A stretch of 64,000 bases of DNA. Source: JAWVFM01 sp038237625. GTDB taxonomy: Bacteria > Actinomycetota > Thermoleophilia > Solirubrobacterales > 70-9. The translations under genes were made by a program, and so were the position numbers. Position 1 is the first letter of the stretch. Each line of letters begins with the position of its first letter. The notes under the pieces are model-generated. The model ran no database searches and was not told where the DNA came from. It saw only the letters and a list, made by a program, of their open reading frames with translations. Positions 23,727 through 32,599 of the stretch are shown here, piece after piece. The stretch spans positions 1 to 64,000 of the forward strand of contig JBBRYM010000015.1 of the NCBI GenBank assembly GCA_038237625.1, written 5' to 3'.

Positions 23727-25199
23727 TCAGTTCGCGCCGCGGCGCCATAGGACCGCCGGGCCCGTCCGCAGGAGCAGGCGGAAGTCGAGCCAGAGCGACC
23801 AGTTGGTGACGTAGAGGTAGTCGAGCTTGGCCATGTCCTCGAAGGAGATCCTCGTGCGGCCGATGACCTGCCACAGACCGGTGATCCCGGGGGTGAGGTC
23901 CAGCCGCCCACGCATCCTCCCGCCGATCCGGGCGTCCTCGGCCTCGGGCAGCGGCCGCGGCCCGACGAGGCTCATCTCCCCTCGAAGGACGTTCCACAGC
24001 TGCGGGATCTCGTCCAGGCTGGAGCGGCGCAGGAACCCGCCAACGCGGGTGACCCGGGGGTCGTTGTCAAGGAGGAGCCAGTTGGGGTTTTGGCTCCGTT
24101 TCATGAGCTCCTCGCGGCGGCTCTCGGCGTCGGGACTCATGGTCCGGAACTTGGTGACCATGAAGCACTCGCCGACCTTGCCCACGCGACGCTGCCGAAA
24201 CAGCACCGGGCCACGCGAGTCCAGCTTGATCGCGATCGCGATTATGCCGAGCAGGGGCGACAGGAGAACCAGTCCAAGCGCCGAGATCCCGACGTCGAAG
24301 GAGCGCTTGAGGAAGCGCGAGCTGCGGCTGAGGACCGGTGGGTTGATTCCGAGGACGGTGATCCCCTCGAGCTGGTCGACCTCGAGGGCCGGCCCGAGCG
24401 CGTCGAAGAACTCGGGCAGCAGGGTGACCTTCAGCGTGCCGCGCCGGCAAGCCTCGATCAGGTCCAGCAGGACCTGATCGTCGAGATCGTGCCTTGCGAG
24501 GAGCACGCGCTCGGCGCGGGCCTCCGTCGCAACACGATCCAAGTCTTCGAACGTGCCCAGCGTCTCGAGGCCCCCAAGACCGCTGCGGCCCTGCGGAGCC
24601 AGCGCGCCGACGACCTCAACTCCGTACTCCGGATGGGAGCGGATCTTCTCGACGACTCTGGCCATCGCGGCGTCGTTGCCGACGACGATCGTCCGCTCCG
24701 GCCCCAGAATTCCGCCGGCGGCGTCGCGGGAGAGGCCGCGCAGCCAGATGATCAGGGCTATGGCGGTGACGTCGAAGAGCACGCATTCCTCGAAAACGAG
24801 CTGGTGGACGTTCACCACCTTCGTATAGCCCCAGAAGAGAAGTGTCCCGACGATCAGCGCGTGGAACAGGCTTGGTGCGTCGTCGAGACCGGAGTGGCTG
24901 ATGCGCTTGGAGTCCCGCTCGTAGAGGTCGTACATGCGGAAGATGAAGACCCACACCGGCAGCGTCGGCAGGATCAGCAGCAGCATCTCGGGCAACGATC
25001 GGACGTTGGCGAAAGTGACCGCCACGGCGAATGAAACGGTGATCCCGGCGACGTCGGCAAGGGCCAGCAGGCGGCGCGTGACGGCGTCTCGATGACCACG
25101 GGTGCTGCTGAAGACGTTGGCCCTCGCAGCTGAGGCGGGGGCCTCGGCCGTGGCCTCTGGACTCGTGACCCGCGGAGCCTGCCTCTCGAGAAGCTTCAA
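23727..25199 (-). CDS. Polyprenyl-phosphate sugar-phosphate transferase (initiating glycosyltransferase)
   Basis: 490 residues. N-terminal half has four to five membrane helices and a CoA-binding-like domain (PERTIVVGNDAAMARVVEKI), as in the WbaP/CpsE family. The C-terminal catalytic domain is complete: KRSFDVGISALGLVLLSPLL, GPVLFRQRRVGK, MVTKFRTM, DEIPQLWNVLRGEMSLVGPR and GITGLWQVIGR. It attaches the first sugar phosphate to undecaprenyl phosphate. The TTG start (25199) overlaps the TGA of the upstream oxidoreductase as TTGA, indicating translational coupling. Confidence 0.93.
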   Translation of the reverse strand: MKLLERQAPRVTSPEATAEAPASAARANVFSSTRGHRDAVTRRLLALADVAGITVSFAVAVTFANVRSLPEMLLLILPTLPVWVFIFRMYDLYERDSKRISHSGLDDAPSLFHALIVGTLLFWGYTKVVNVHQLVFEECVLFDVTAIALIIWLRGLSRDAAGGILGPERTIVVGNDAAMARVVEKIRSHPEYGVEVVGALAPQGRSGLGGLETLGTFEDLDRVATEARAERVLLARHDLDDQVLLDLIEACRRGTLKVTLLPEFFDALGPALEVDQLEGITVLGINPPVLSRSSRFLKRSFDVGISALGLVLLSPLLGIIAIAIKLDSRGPVLFRQRRVGKVGECFMVTKFRTMSPDAESRREELMKRSQNPNWLLLDNDPRVTRVGGFLRRSSLDEIPQLWNVLRGEMSLVGPRPLPEAEDARIGGRMRGRLDLTPGITGLWQVIGRTRISFEDMAKLDYLYVTNWSLWLDFRLLLRTGPAVLWRRGAN

Positions 25200-26281
25200 C
25201 CCACCCGTCCTGCTGCCATGACGCCGGAGCCGAGCTGGACAACGGAGCCGGAGTTGGCCATCGACTCCTCCGCCGCCTCGACGACGCGGATGACGTCGAC
25301 CGCGAGGTGGGGGTCGATCTCGGGCGTGGAGCCGGTGCGCACGCAGTTGACGTAGTCGGCGATCTCGGCGGCGATCGGCTCGGTGGTGTCGATTCGCGGA
25401 GCGACGATGTCGCCGGTGCGGTAGGAGAGCTGGTATTCGCCGAAGGTCTCCGGGTCCCTGTAATCGATGCCGCTGTCGAAGATCCGCACCGGCTCCGGCG
25501 CGCCGTCCTCGTAGACGGCCATCTTCTTGCTGCCCACGAGGACGGTGCGACGCAGCTTGCTCGGAGCGAGCCAGCTGAGCTCGACATGGCCGAGGAGGCC
25601 ACTGGGGAACTGCAGGTGGACGAAGGAGACATCGTCGATCCCGCGCGAGATGACGTCGCGGCCAATCGCGCTCACCGACTCGGGAAGCTCCCCCAGCCAG
25701 TTGAGGAGGATGGAGAAGTCGTGAGGGCCGAGGTCGGAGACGACGCTGACGTCGCTTCGGTAGGGCCCCAGGTTCATCCGGCTCGAGGAGATGAAATGGA
25801 GCTCGCCGAGCTCGCCCGACTCGATCAGTTCCCTGACGAAGCGAACGGGCGGGCTGTACATGAAGGTGTGGCCGCACATGAGCGTCAGGCCGCGCTCGGA
25901 GGCAAGGGCCACGAGCGCCTCTGCCTCCTGGCTCGAAGTCGCCAGCGGCTTTTCGACGAAGACGTGCTTGCCGGCGTGAAGGAAAGCTTCCGCGAGCTCC
26001 GCGTGACCCGAGGCGGGAACTGCGATCACGACGGCTTCCAGCGTTTCGTCGCGAATCAGGTCCGCGACCTCCTGCGTCGAGCCCGACATCGGGTGCCGGC
26101 GCAAGGCGTGGCACAGGCGCTTCGGGTCGCGATCGCAGATCCAGGCGATCTCGGCGTCGGTGCGATCGGTCAGGACCCGCAGGCGGTTGGGGCCCCAGTA
26201 GCCGAGCCCGACCACGCCGACGCGGACGGCGCCGTTACCGGCCTCTCTTCGCGCTGAATGTCGCTTGCCCCAAGTCGCCAT
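25196..26281 (-). CDS. Gfo/Idh/MocA family sugar oxidoreductase
   Basis: 361 residues. N-terminal Rossmann fold with GLGYWGPN (residues 25-32) for NAD(P), then the family motif EKPLAT (110-115). The C-terminal half is the mixed alpha/beta domain that holds the substrate. Family members in polysaccharide clusters (for example WbpB/WlbA) oxidise the C3 hydroxyl of a UDP-aminouronate, making a 3-keto sugar for an aminotransferase; a DegT gene is two genes downstream, so that is plausible but not proven. ATG at 26281, 102 bases downstream of the polymerase gene. Confidence 0.9.
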   Translation of the reverse strand: MATWGKRHSARREAGNGAVRVGVVGLGYWGPNRLRVLTDRTDAEIAWICDRDPKRLCHALRRHPMSGSTQEVADLIRDETLEAVVIAVPASGHAELAEAFLHAGKHVFVEKPLATSSQEAEALVALASERGLTLMCGHTFMYSPPVRFVRELIESGELGELHFISSSRMNLGPYRSDVSVVSDLGPHDFSILLNWLGELPESVSAIGRDVISRGIDDVSFVHLQFPSGLLGHVELSWLAPSKLRRTVLVGSKKMAVYEDGAPEPVRIFDSGIDYRDPETFGEYQLSYRTGDIVAPRIDTTEPIAAEIADYVNCVRTGSTPEIDPHLAVDVIRVVEAAEESMANSGSVVQLGSGVMAAGRVG

Positions 26282-26383
26282 CTGGGTCCCCGCTACCTCC
26301 GAGCCCGTTCACCCGAACCCGCCAGCGGACACCCTCAAGCTAAAGCATCGAGGGCCTTCAGGCGCCGAGCGAGCGGCTGCCGA

Positions 26384-28351
26384 CTACTCGGCGACAGGCT
26401 CGATTACCGGCTCCGCGCGACCGCTCCCGAGCGGGCGGGCGGCGGCGGCGGGCGCGCCTGTGGGTTCCTGGCTCAAGATGGACGCCAGCACCAGGCCCGT
26501 CAGCACCCAGAAGATCGTCGACGAGCCGACGACGTGGAAGCCGACGCCGTGAATCGTCGCCGCGGCGATCGCCACGAGCACTCCCGGGTAGCCGATCAGC
26601 AGCGCCCGGGTCCAAGATCCCTCGGGAGTCCGCGCGGCTGCCGCCGCGCTGCCGAGCGCCAGGCCCAGGGCGCACGCCCCCGCCACGATCACGCCGAGGA
26701 GGCCCAGCTCAGCCAACAGGATGCTGAAGTCCGCGTAACTGGCAAGCAGCGCATCGCGTCCCGGCGGCTCGACCCCGATCAGCACCTGGAATGTGTCCGT
26801 ACCAAGGCCGTTGCCTAATAACGCGCTCACGGGAGTCCCGTCGATCAGGCGCCAAGCCGCCGAGATCTGCGCCGACAACGACGATAACGCCGGAGGGGGC
26901 AGCGTCGCAGCGGCAGCGGCAGCCGCAGCGACATGAAACATGCGAGGGTGCGCGGCGTCCAGGTAGAACACCTGAGGCGTGGCTTTCGTAGTCCTGAGCG
27001 CGACTCCGGTCTTGCCAGAGTGCTTCGGCGTGAAGCGGAGCGTGTATCGCTTCCACCCGCGCGTCAGATGGATGATCTTCGAGCTCGACCCGACGACACC
27101 GTCGCCGGCATAGAGCTGCGCCTTCCCATGGGTTCCCGCGACGTAGGCCGAAATCCGGTAGGTGGTTCCCGACGTCACGTGCAGCACGGCGTAGTCGACC
27201 CCCTCGAAGTCCTGTTCGCCTGGAGTCGTGATCTGCAGGTAGGGCCGCCCCGTGGCTGAGCCCGTGGTCGATGTATCGAGCGTTGCGCCCGGGTTGATCC
27301 TGTAGCTCGTAGCGGTGCTGGGACCGCCCTTGGGCACCAGGGCGCCACCTGAGCCCCCGCCGTGGCCGACCGCCGATGCGTGGTTGTCCGAAGCGGCGTA
27401 CGCCTCGGCGGTGCCCAGGCCGGCCACGCGCTGGCGGAGTTCGTTCAGCCCCACGCTCGAAGGGCGGAAGATGACAAAGCCGGCGACGACCGCCGTGCTC
27501 GAGATTAGGACCGCGCCTGTCACCGGAAGCCATCGTCGCGACCGCCGGCGCGCCTCGGGGGGTCGGCGGTCCGCCAACCACGTCGCCGCGCACACGGCGC
27601 CGCCGGCGAGCGGCACGACGAAGATGTTGATGCGGGTATCGGCCCAGATCGAGAACAGAGGCAGCAACGCACCCAGCGCCAGCCACATGCGGCCCCCGGC
27701 GGCGGACCCATACACGCCGAGAGCAGCGCAGGCGCCGACTTCCATGGCGAAAGCGAGCACCCATGAGGATGAGACGCCGAAGGTCCCGGTGACGTCATCT
27801 ATGCCCGGAAGCGTGGCCCCCTGGATGATGGAAATTCCGAACTCCCCCACCGCGATCGCCACCAGAGCGATCAGCACCATGCGATTGCGACGCTCTCCGG
27901 CTCCGAGTGCCGCGAGTCCGAAGGCGAGCGCCGGCAGGAAGAGGAGCACCTTGGCCGAGCCGGCGAGCAGGATCAGGTCGTCCGAGGAGTCGGCAGCGAC
28001 CGCCGCATGCACCCCCCCGACCACCACGATCGCGAAGAAGGCGAGCGCCACGTAGGGAAGTGAGATCGTCGTGCCCCGCCGGCGCAGCGAGATCGCGACG
28101 AGCACGAGCAGAATGGCTGCCGCAGCCTCGCCAACCAACTCACACCAGGCGGGGAGCCCAAGCCAATACCGGACTCCGACCACCACTACGGCAACGACGA
28201 TGGCGAGCACGCACCCGATGTCGATCACCGAAGTCAGATCGGATGTCTGGGCTCGTGCTCGAGACGGCAGGGCAAGCCGGAGGCCGATGCGTCCGATCGA
28301 CACCGCGGGCAGGCCATCGCCACCCTGCGCGCTGTGGGCGCGGCTCTCCAT
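26384..28351 (-). CDS. O-antigen polymerase/ligase-like membrane protein with inserted carbohydrate-binding-like domain
   Basis: 655 residues. About ten membrane helices in the N-terminal 300 residues and four or five more after residue 470. The segments DTRINIF (238-244) and SYADFSILLAELGLLGV (538-554) match the Wzy/WaaL-type pattern. Between them, residues 345-470 form a soluble beta-rich domain: YLQITT, TYRISAYVAGTHGKAQLYAG, GWKRYTLRFTPKHSGKTGVA and FYLDAA, the look of CBM4/9- or CBM22-type carbohydrate-binding jelly rolls. The domain would be extracytoplasmic. The ATG at 28351 is divergent from asnB, and both have a TAGNCT box 9 bases before the start. Confidence 0.8.
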   Translation of the reverse strand: MESRAHSAQGGDGLPAVSIGRIGLRLALPSRARAQTSDLTSVIDIGCVLAIVVAVVVVGVRYWLGLPAWCELVGEAAAAILLVLVAISLRRRGTTISLPYVALAFFAIVVVGGVHAAVAADSSDDLILLAGSAKVLLFLPALAFGLAALGAGERRNRMVLIALVAIAVGEFGISIIQGATLPGIDDVTGTFGVSSSWVLAFAMEVGACAALGVYGSAAGGRMWLALGALLPLFSIWADTRINIFVVPLAGGAVCAATWLADRRPPEARRRSRRWLPVTGAVLISSTAVVAGFVIFRPSSVGLNELRQRVAGLGTAEAYAASDNHASAVGHGGGSGGALVPKGGPSTATSYRINPGATLDTSTTGSATGRPYLQITTPGEQDFEGVDYAVLHVTSGTTYRISAYVAGTHGKAQLYAGDGVVGSSSKIIHLTRGWKRYTLRFTPKHSGKTGVALRTTKATPQVFYLDAAHPRMFHVAAAAAAAATLPPPALSSLSAQISAAWRLIDGTPVSALLGNGLGTDTFQVLIGVEPPGRDALLASYADFSILLAELGLLGVIVAGACALGLALGSAAAAARTPEGSWTRALLIGYPGVLVAIAAATIHGVGFHVVGSSTIFWVLTGLVLASILSQEPTGAPAAAARPLGSGRAEPVIEPVAE

Positions 28352-28407
28352 GAGAGCGCCAGACTAGCTGAGGCGACCGCGGCCTAAACCACTAGCCTGC
28401 GCCGCTT
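28352..28407. promoter_or_regulatory. Compact divergent promoter with mirrored near-leaderless -10 boxes
   Basis: The 56-base gap holds TAGTCT (minus, 28361-28366) and TAGCCT (plus, 28393-28398), each exactly 9 bases before an ATG. Actinobacterial -10 boxes follow TANNNT, so both genes could have leaderless or very short-leader transcripts. No clear -35 boxes. Confidence 0.4.
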
Positions 28408-30342
28408 ATGTGCGGGATCTGCGGGTTCGTCGAGCAGGGGGGTCAGGAGCCGCCGCTGAGTGCCGAGGCGCTCGCGGCGATGACTGACTCGATGCGCCAC
28501 CGCGGGCCCGACGACGAGGGCTTTCACCTCGGCCCCGGGGTCGGGCTCGGGGTGAGGCGGCTGAGCATCATCGACCTGCCGGGCAGCCATCAGCCCGTGG
28601 CCAACGAGGACGGCACCGTCAGGACGGTGTTCAACGGCGAGATCTACAACTTCGGAGAGCTGCGCGAGCAGCTCCAGCGATCCGGGCACCGGCTCTCCAC
28701 GGCCGGCGACACGGAGACGATCGTGCACCTCTACGAGGAACACGGCGTCGACTTCGTCAAGCACCTGCGGGGGATGTTCGCGATCGCCCTTTGGGACGAG
28801 CCTCGGGGCCGCCTGGTGCTGGCGCGCGACCGGATGGGCGTGAAGCCCCTCTACCTCATGCAGACGCCGGACGGTCTCGCGTTCGCCTCCGAGGTGAAGG
28901 CCCTGATCGCGGGAGGTCTGCTCGAGCCCGAGCTCGACCCTCTCGCCGCGGAGCTCTTCATGGCGTTCGGGTACGTCCCGGGCCCGCGGACGCTGTTCGC
29001 CGGCGTGCGCAAGCTCGCGCCGGCCTGCGAGCTGATCTGGGAGCGCGAGGGCGGGGCCGAAGAGACCCGCACGTATTGGACACCCTGGGAGAACCCGCCG
29101 GCCGGCGTCGGCCGCGACTGGCGCGCCGACTCCGAGCGCCTGCTGGGGCTGCTGCGGACATCCGTGGAGGCCCGGATGATCAGCGACGTTCCCCTCGGCG
29201 TGATGCTCAGCGGGGGGATCGACTCCAGCCTGATCACGGCGCTGATGGCCGAGCGGGCGAGTGGGCCGGTGAAGACGTTCGCGATCGGCTTCGCCGAGGA
29301 CGCGGCCAGCAACGAGCTTGACGATGCCCGCGCAGTCGCCCGCCGTCTGGGGACGGAGCACCACGAGCTGCTCACCAGCGCCGTGGACCATCCCGACCTG
29401 CTCGAGCAGGTCCTCTGGCACCAGGAGGAGCCCGTCGCCGACCTCTCGGGCCTCGGGTTCCTGCTGCTCAGCCGGATGACTCGCGAGCACGTGACCGTGG
29501 CTCTCTCCGGCCAGGGCGCCGACGAGCTGCTCGGCGGCTACCGCAAGCATCAGATCGCCGCCGCCGCCGCGGGCGCGCGCCGCGGGCCGACCGCGGCGCG
29601 GAGCGTCGTCGCGCGACTCGGGAGCGCGGCGCCGGCCGGCTCCACGCTCGCGCGCGGGCTCGACGCCGTCGTCACGGACGACCCCGTCGAGCGCTTGCTC
29701 GCGATGAGCCGGATCGTCCAGCCGCATGAGCGCGCCGCGCTGTTCGGCGATGCCCTGCTCCAGGACGACGGCGAGGGCGCGATCGCCGCCGCCGTCGCCC
29801 AGCACCTGCACGCAAATGGAGATTCGGGCGATTCGCCGCTGGGCGAAACCTGCCACCTCGACGCGCGCCTCGGACTCGTGGACAACATGCTCCTCTACTT
29901 CGACAAGCTGTCGATGGCGGCGTCGGTCGAGATGCGCGTGCCGTTCCTCGATCACGACGTGGTGGCCTTCTGCTACGCCCTGCCCGACAACCGCCGCGTG
30001 CGGTTTGGCAATCGCAAGGAGCTTCTGAAGCGCGCGAGCGCCGGGCTCGTCGACGAGGAGATCATCAAGAAGCGGAAGCGGGGCTTCTTCCATTCTGCGC
30101 TGGGCGCCTGGGAGACCGTCCACCGCGACGGCCTGATGCGCGACGTGCTTCAGGACTCCCGGGCGCGGGAGCGCGGCCTGTTTCGCCCCGATGCCGTGAG
30201 TGGGCTGATCGGCAGCGCCGGCGCGGGCGGCAAGAAGGCCGACCAGCGGGTCTTCTGCATGCTGCTGCTGGAGCTGTGGAACCGCTTCTACGTCGACGCC
30301 GACGGGCCGGGGCGCCGGGCACTGCCGCCGGGCTCGTCCTAG
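28408..30342 (+). CDS. asnB: Asparagine synthase-like glutamine amidotransferase 1
   Basis: 644 residues. N-terminal Ntn glutaminase with catalytic Cys2 (MCGICGFV) and NGEIYN; C-terminal ATP-binding synthetase domain with SGGIDSS (268-274) and the KKRKRGF loop near the end. It makes asparagine or, in polysaccharide clusters, converts a sugar carboxylate to an amide (as proposed for WbpS in O-antigens). A second, different copy lies at 44382. The cluster setting favours sugar amidation, but this is inference. The next gene starts two bases after its stop. Confidence 0.92.
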   Translation: MCGICGFVEQGGQEPPLSAEALAAMTDSMRHRGPDDEGFHLGPGVGLGVRRLSIIDLPGSHQPVANEDGTVRTVFNGEIYNFGELREQLQRSGHRLSTAGDTETIVHLYEEHGVDFVKHLRGMFAIALWDEPRGRLVLARDRMGVKPLYLMQTPDGLAFASEVKALIAGGLLEPELDPLAAELFMAFGYVPGPRTLFAGVRKLAPACELIWEREGGAEETRTYWTPWENPPAGVGRDWRADSERLLGLLRTSVEARMISDVPLGVMLSGGIDSSLITALMAERASGPVKTFAIGFAEDAASNELDDARAVARRLGTEHHELLTSAVDHPDLLEQVLWHQEEPVADLSGLGFLLLSRMTREHVTVALSGQGADELLGGYRKHQIAAAAAGARRGPTAARSVVARLGSAAPAGSTLARGLDAVVTDDPVERLLAMSRIVQPHERAALFGDALLQDDGEGAIAAAVAQHLHANGDSGDSPLGETCHLDARLGLVDNMLLYFDKLSMAASVEMRVPFLDHDVVAFCYALPDNRRVRFGNRKELLKRASAGLVDEEIIKKRKRGFFHSALGAWETVHRDGLMRDVLQDSRARERGLFRPDAVSGLIGSAGAGGKKADQRVFCMLLLELWNRFYVDADGPGRRALPPGSS

Positions 30343-30344
30343 CC

Positions 30345-31322
30345 GTGCGCGTTCTCTTCGTCACGAATCTGTGGCCCGACGAGGAGCGTCCCTGGCACGG
30401 GACCTTCGTTCACACCCAGGCCCTCTCGCTGCGGCAGCTCGGCATCGAGGTCGACGTGCTGCCAATCCGCGGCTGGGCATCGAAGCGTGCCTACTTCACC
30501 GCGGCCGGTCGTGTCCTGAGGATGAACGCGCGCCGGCCCGCCGACGTCGTTCACGCCCACTACGGACACTCGGCGGCCGTCGCGCGCCTGCAGGTTCGAG
30601 CGCCGCTGGTCATCTCCTACTGCGGCGACGACCTCCTCGGGACGCCCGACGCTGCCGGCCGCCGGATGACGCGTCACAGCACCGTACTCGCGAGGGCGTT
30701 CGCCCAGCTGTCTCGACTCAGCGCCGCCACGATCACGAAATCCGAGGAGATGGAGCGCCGGCTCCCGCGCGGGGCGCGGGCGCGCAACCACGTTATCCCC
30801 AACGGCGTCGACCTCGACGCGTTCGCGCCCGTACCCCGCGACCGGGCGCGTGCGCAGCTCGGCTGGGCTCCCGACGAGCCGGTCGTCCTCTTCGTGGGCA
30901 ACCCCGAGATCCCGCGCAAGAACCACGCACTGGCCGCCAGCGCCTGCGAGTTGGCCGCCCGCTCGGCGCCGGGACTTCGCCTACAGGTCGCCTGGGGGAT
31001 CTCCCCGGACGAGATGTCCATTTGGATGAGCGCCGCCGACGTCCTGCTCACGGCCTCGATCTCCGAGGGCTCGCAGAACGTGGTCAAGGAGGCGATGGCG
31101 TGCGAGCTGCCGGTCGTCGCGACGCCGGCGGGAGACGTCACGGAGCGCCTCGCCGGGGTCCCCGGCTGCCATGTCGCGCCTGCGGATCCGCAGGCGCTGG
31201 CCGCGGCGGTGCTCGCGGCTCTCGCTCACGGGCGCTCGCCCGAAGCGCGAACGGCGGTTTCGAGTGTGAGCCTCGAGCGGATTGCCGAGCGAGTCGCCGA
31301 GGTCTACCGGAAGGTTGTCTAA
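30345..31322 (+). CDS. Glycosyltransferase family 4
   Basis: 325 residues, GT-B fold. The GTG at 30345 gives VRVLFVTNLWPDEERPWHG, typical of GT4 N-termini; a longer reading into asnB is rejected because it has no homology. Donor-site features: VIPNGVDLDAFAP, VLFVGNPEIPRKNH and ASISEGSQNVVKEAMACELP (the E-x7-E motif of retaining GT4 enzymes). It transfers a sugar from a nucleotide donor, probably during repeat-unit assembly. Donor unknown. Confidence 0.92.
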   Translation: MRVLFVTNLWPDEERPWHGTFVHTQALSLRQLGIEVDVLPIRGWASKRAYFTAAGRVLRMNARRPADVVHAHYGHSAAVARLQVRAPLVISYCGDDLLGTPDAAGRRMTRHSTVLARAFAQLSRLSAATITKSEEMERRLPRGARARNHVIPNGVDLDAFAPVPRDRARAQLGWAPDEPVVLFVGNPEIPRKNHALAASACELAARSAPGLRLQVAWGISPDEMSIWMSAADVLLTASISEGSQNVVKEAMACELPVVATPAGDVTERLAGVPGCHVAPADPQALAAAVLAALAHGRSPEARTAVSSVSLERIAERVAEVYRKVV

Positions 31323-31473
31323 GCGCACCCCACCAGCAAGGGTCCTGAGGACGCCGTCCGGGGGACGGACGCACGGTTCCGGCCTGGCGCGATAGCTTGC
31401 TGACGATGCACGCCGGCGAACCGGACGTCCAGAAACTCGTCCAAGGCCGCCATGGAGCGGTACGACGGCTTCG

Positions 31474-31938
31474 TTGGCGGCTCGCGCGAATCCTGCCCCC
31501 GCTTCGGAGCTCTGCCCGCGCTTGATCGAGCGCTGCCGGAGGATCGAGCTGCCCAGGATTCCCGATGACCGGGGCAGCCTGACGTTTGCAGAAGGAAATC
31601 GACACGTTCCCTTCTGGGTCAAGCGCGCATACTGGATCTACGACGTACCCGGCGGGCAGGTTCGCGGTGGCCACGCGTACATGGAGCTGGAGGAGTTCTT
31701 CGTGGCTCTCTCCGGCAGTTTCGACGTCGTGGTCGACGATGGGGAGCGGAGCGGGCGATTCCCGCTGAACCGCTCCTACCAGGGGCTGTACGTGCCGAGC
31801 CTCATCTGGCGGCACATCGAGAACTTCTCCACCAACGCCGTCTGCCTGATCCTGGCGTCTAGGCACTACGACGAATCGGACTACATCCGGGACTACGACG
31901 CGTTCCGCAGGGAGGTCCAGACCGCGAATGCCGGGTGA
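31474..31938 (+). CDS. fdtA: FdtA/QdtA-type sugar 3,4-ketoisomerase (first of tandem)
   Basis: 154 residues, cupin fold of the WxcM-like/FdtA family, which converts dTDP-4-keto-6-deoxyglucose into its 3-keto isomer ahead of a DegT aminotransferase. Motifs: IPDDRGSLTFAEGNRHVPF, WIYDVPGGQVRGGHAY and YVPSLIWRHIENFS, with the catalytic His in RGGHA. TTG at 31474 is one option; a TTG at 31522 is closer to the family's usual N-terminus. The next gene is a paralogue overlapping by 11 bases. The upstream 150 bases hold no gene. Confidence 0.85.
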   Translation: MAARANPAPASELCPRLIERCRRIELPRIPDDRGSLTFAEGNRHVPFWVKRAYWIYDVPGGQVRGGHAYMELEEFFVALSGSFDVVVDDGERSGRFPLNRSYQGLYVPSLIWRHIENFSTNAVCLILASRHYDESDYIRDYDAFRREVQTANAG

Positions 31939-32404
31939 GCGGATCACGAGGCTGACCGACTGCAAGGTCATCGAGCTTCCGAAGATCTCCACGCCGGCGG
32001 GCAGTATCACGCCGGTCGAGGGCATGGCCAGCGTGCCGTTCGAGATCGCCCGCGTCTACTACCTCTACGACGTCGTGGGGGGAGCGGAGCGGGGAGGGCA
32101 TGCGCACCACGCCCTCGAGCAGTGCCTCGTCGCCGTGATGGGAGCCTTCACCGTGATCCTCGACGACGGCACCGACCGGGTGGAGATCGAGCTCAATCGC
32201 GCCTATCACGGACTCCTCCTGCCGCCGATGATCTGGCGAGAGATCGTGAACTTCTCATCGGGTGCGGTCTGCGTGGTGCTCGCGTCCCTCCCCTACGACG
32301 AGGATGACTACATCCGCGATCACGACGCCTTCGTCCGGGAGAAGCGGCGACCCAACCAGACGGAAGCGTCGGTCCACGAGGGCCGGACCCAGGCGGATAG
32401 ATGA
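31928..32404 (+). CDS. fdtA: FdtA/QdtA-type sugar 3,4-ketoisomerase (second of tandem)
   Basis: 158 residues, paralogue of the preceding gene. Matching motifs: LPKISTPAGSITPVEGMASV, LYDVVGGAERGGHAHHAL, GLLLPPMIWREIVNFSSG. Both copies keep the RGGHA histidine region. Two copies could act on different keto sugars or one could have become specialised toward the Fuc3N versus Qui3N product; the sequence does not settle it. The C-terminal 15 residues are extra and charged. ATG start overlaps the stop of the first copy, so the two are translationally coupled. Confidence 0.87.
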   Translation: MPGERITRLTDCKVIELPKISTPAGSITPVEGMASVPFEIARVYYLYDVVGGAERGGHAHHALEQCLVAVMGAFTVILDDGTDRVEIELNRAYHGLLLPPMIWREIVNFSSGAVCVVLASLPYDEDDYIRDHDAFVREKRRPNQTEASVHEGRTQADR

Positions 32405-32599
32405 CGTCTGCGTCGCTGCAGATGCGCCCCCACTGCTGATCCGAGACTCAGGGGGCGAAGGGGAAGGAAACCGGCGTCGACGTAAGTGCTCCGCGATCGC
32501 ACCGAGGGCGTCCAACATCCGCGAGCACAGGGATCCGCGGCTCAGCCGCCGGGGTGAACGGCTCTACCTGCATGGCGAGCCAAGGTATCGTAGCCGCCG

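Noticed and set aside
28384..30123. 579-codon open frame antisense to asnB copy 1
   Set aside because: Composition-driven shadow; asnB has all catalytic motifs.
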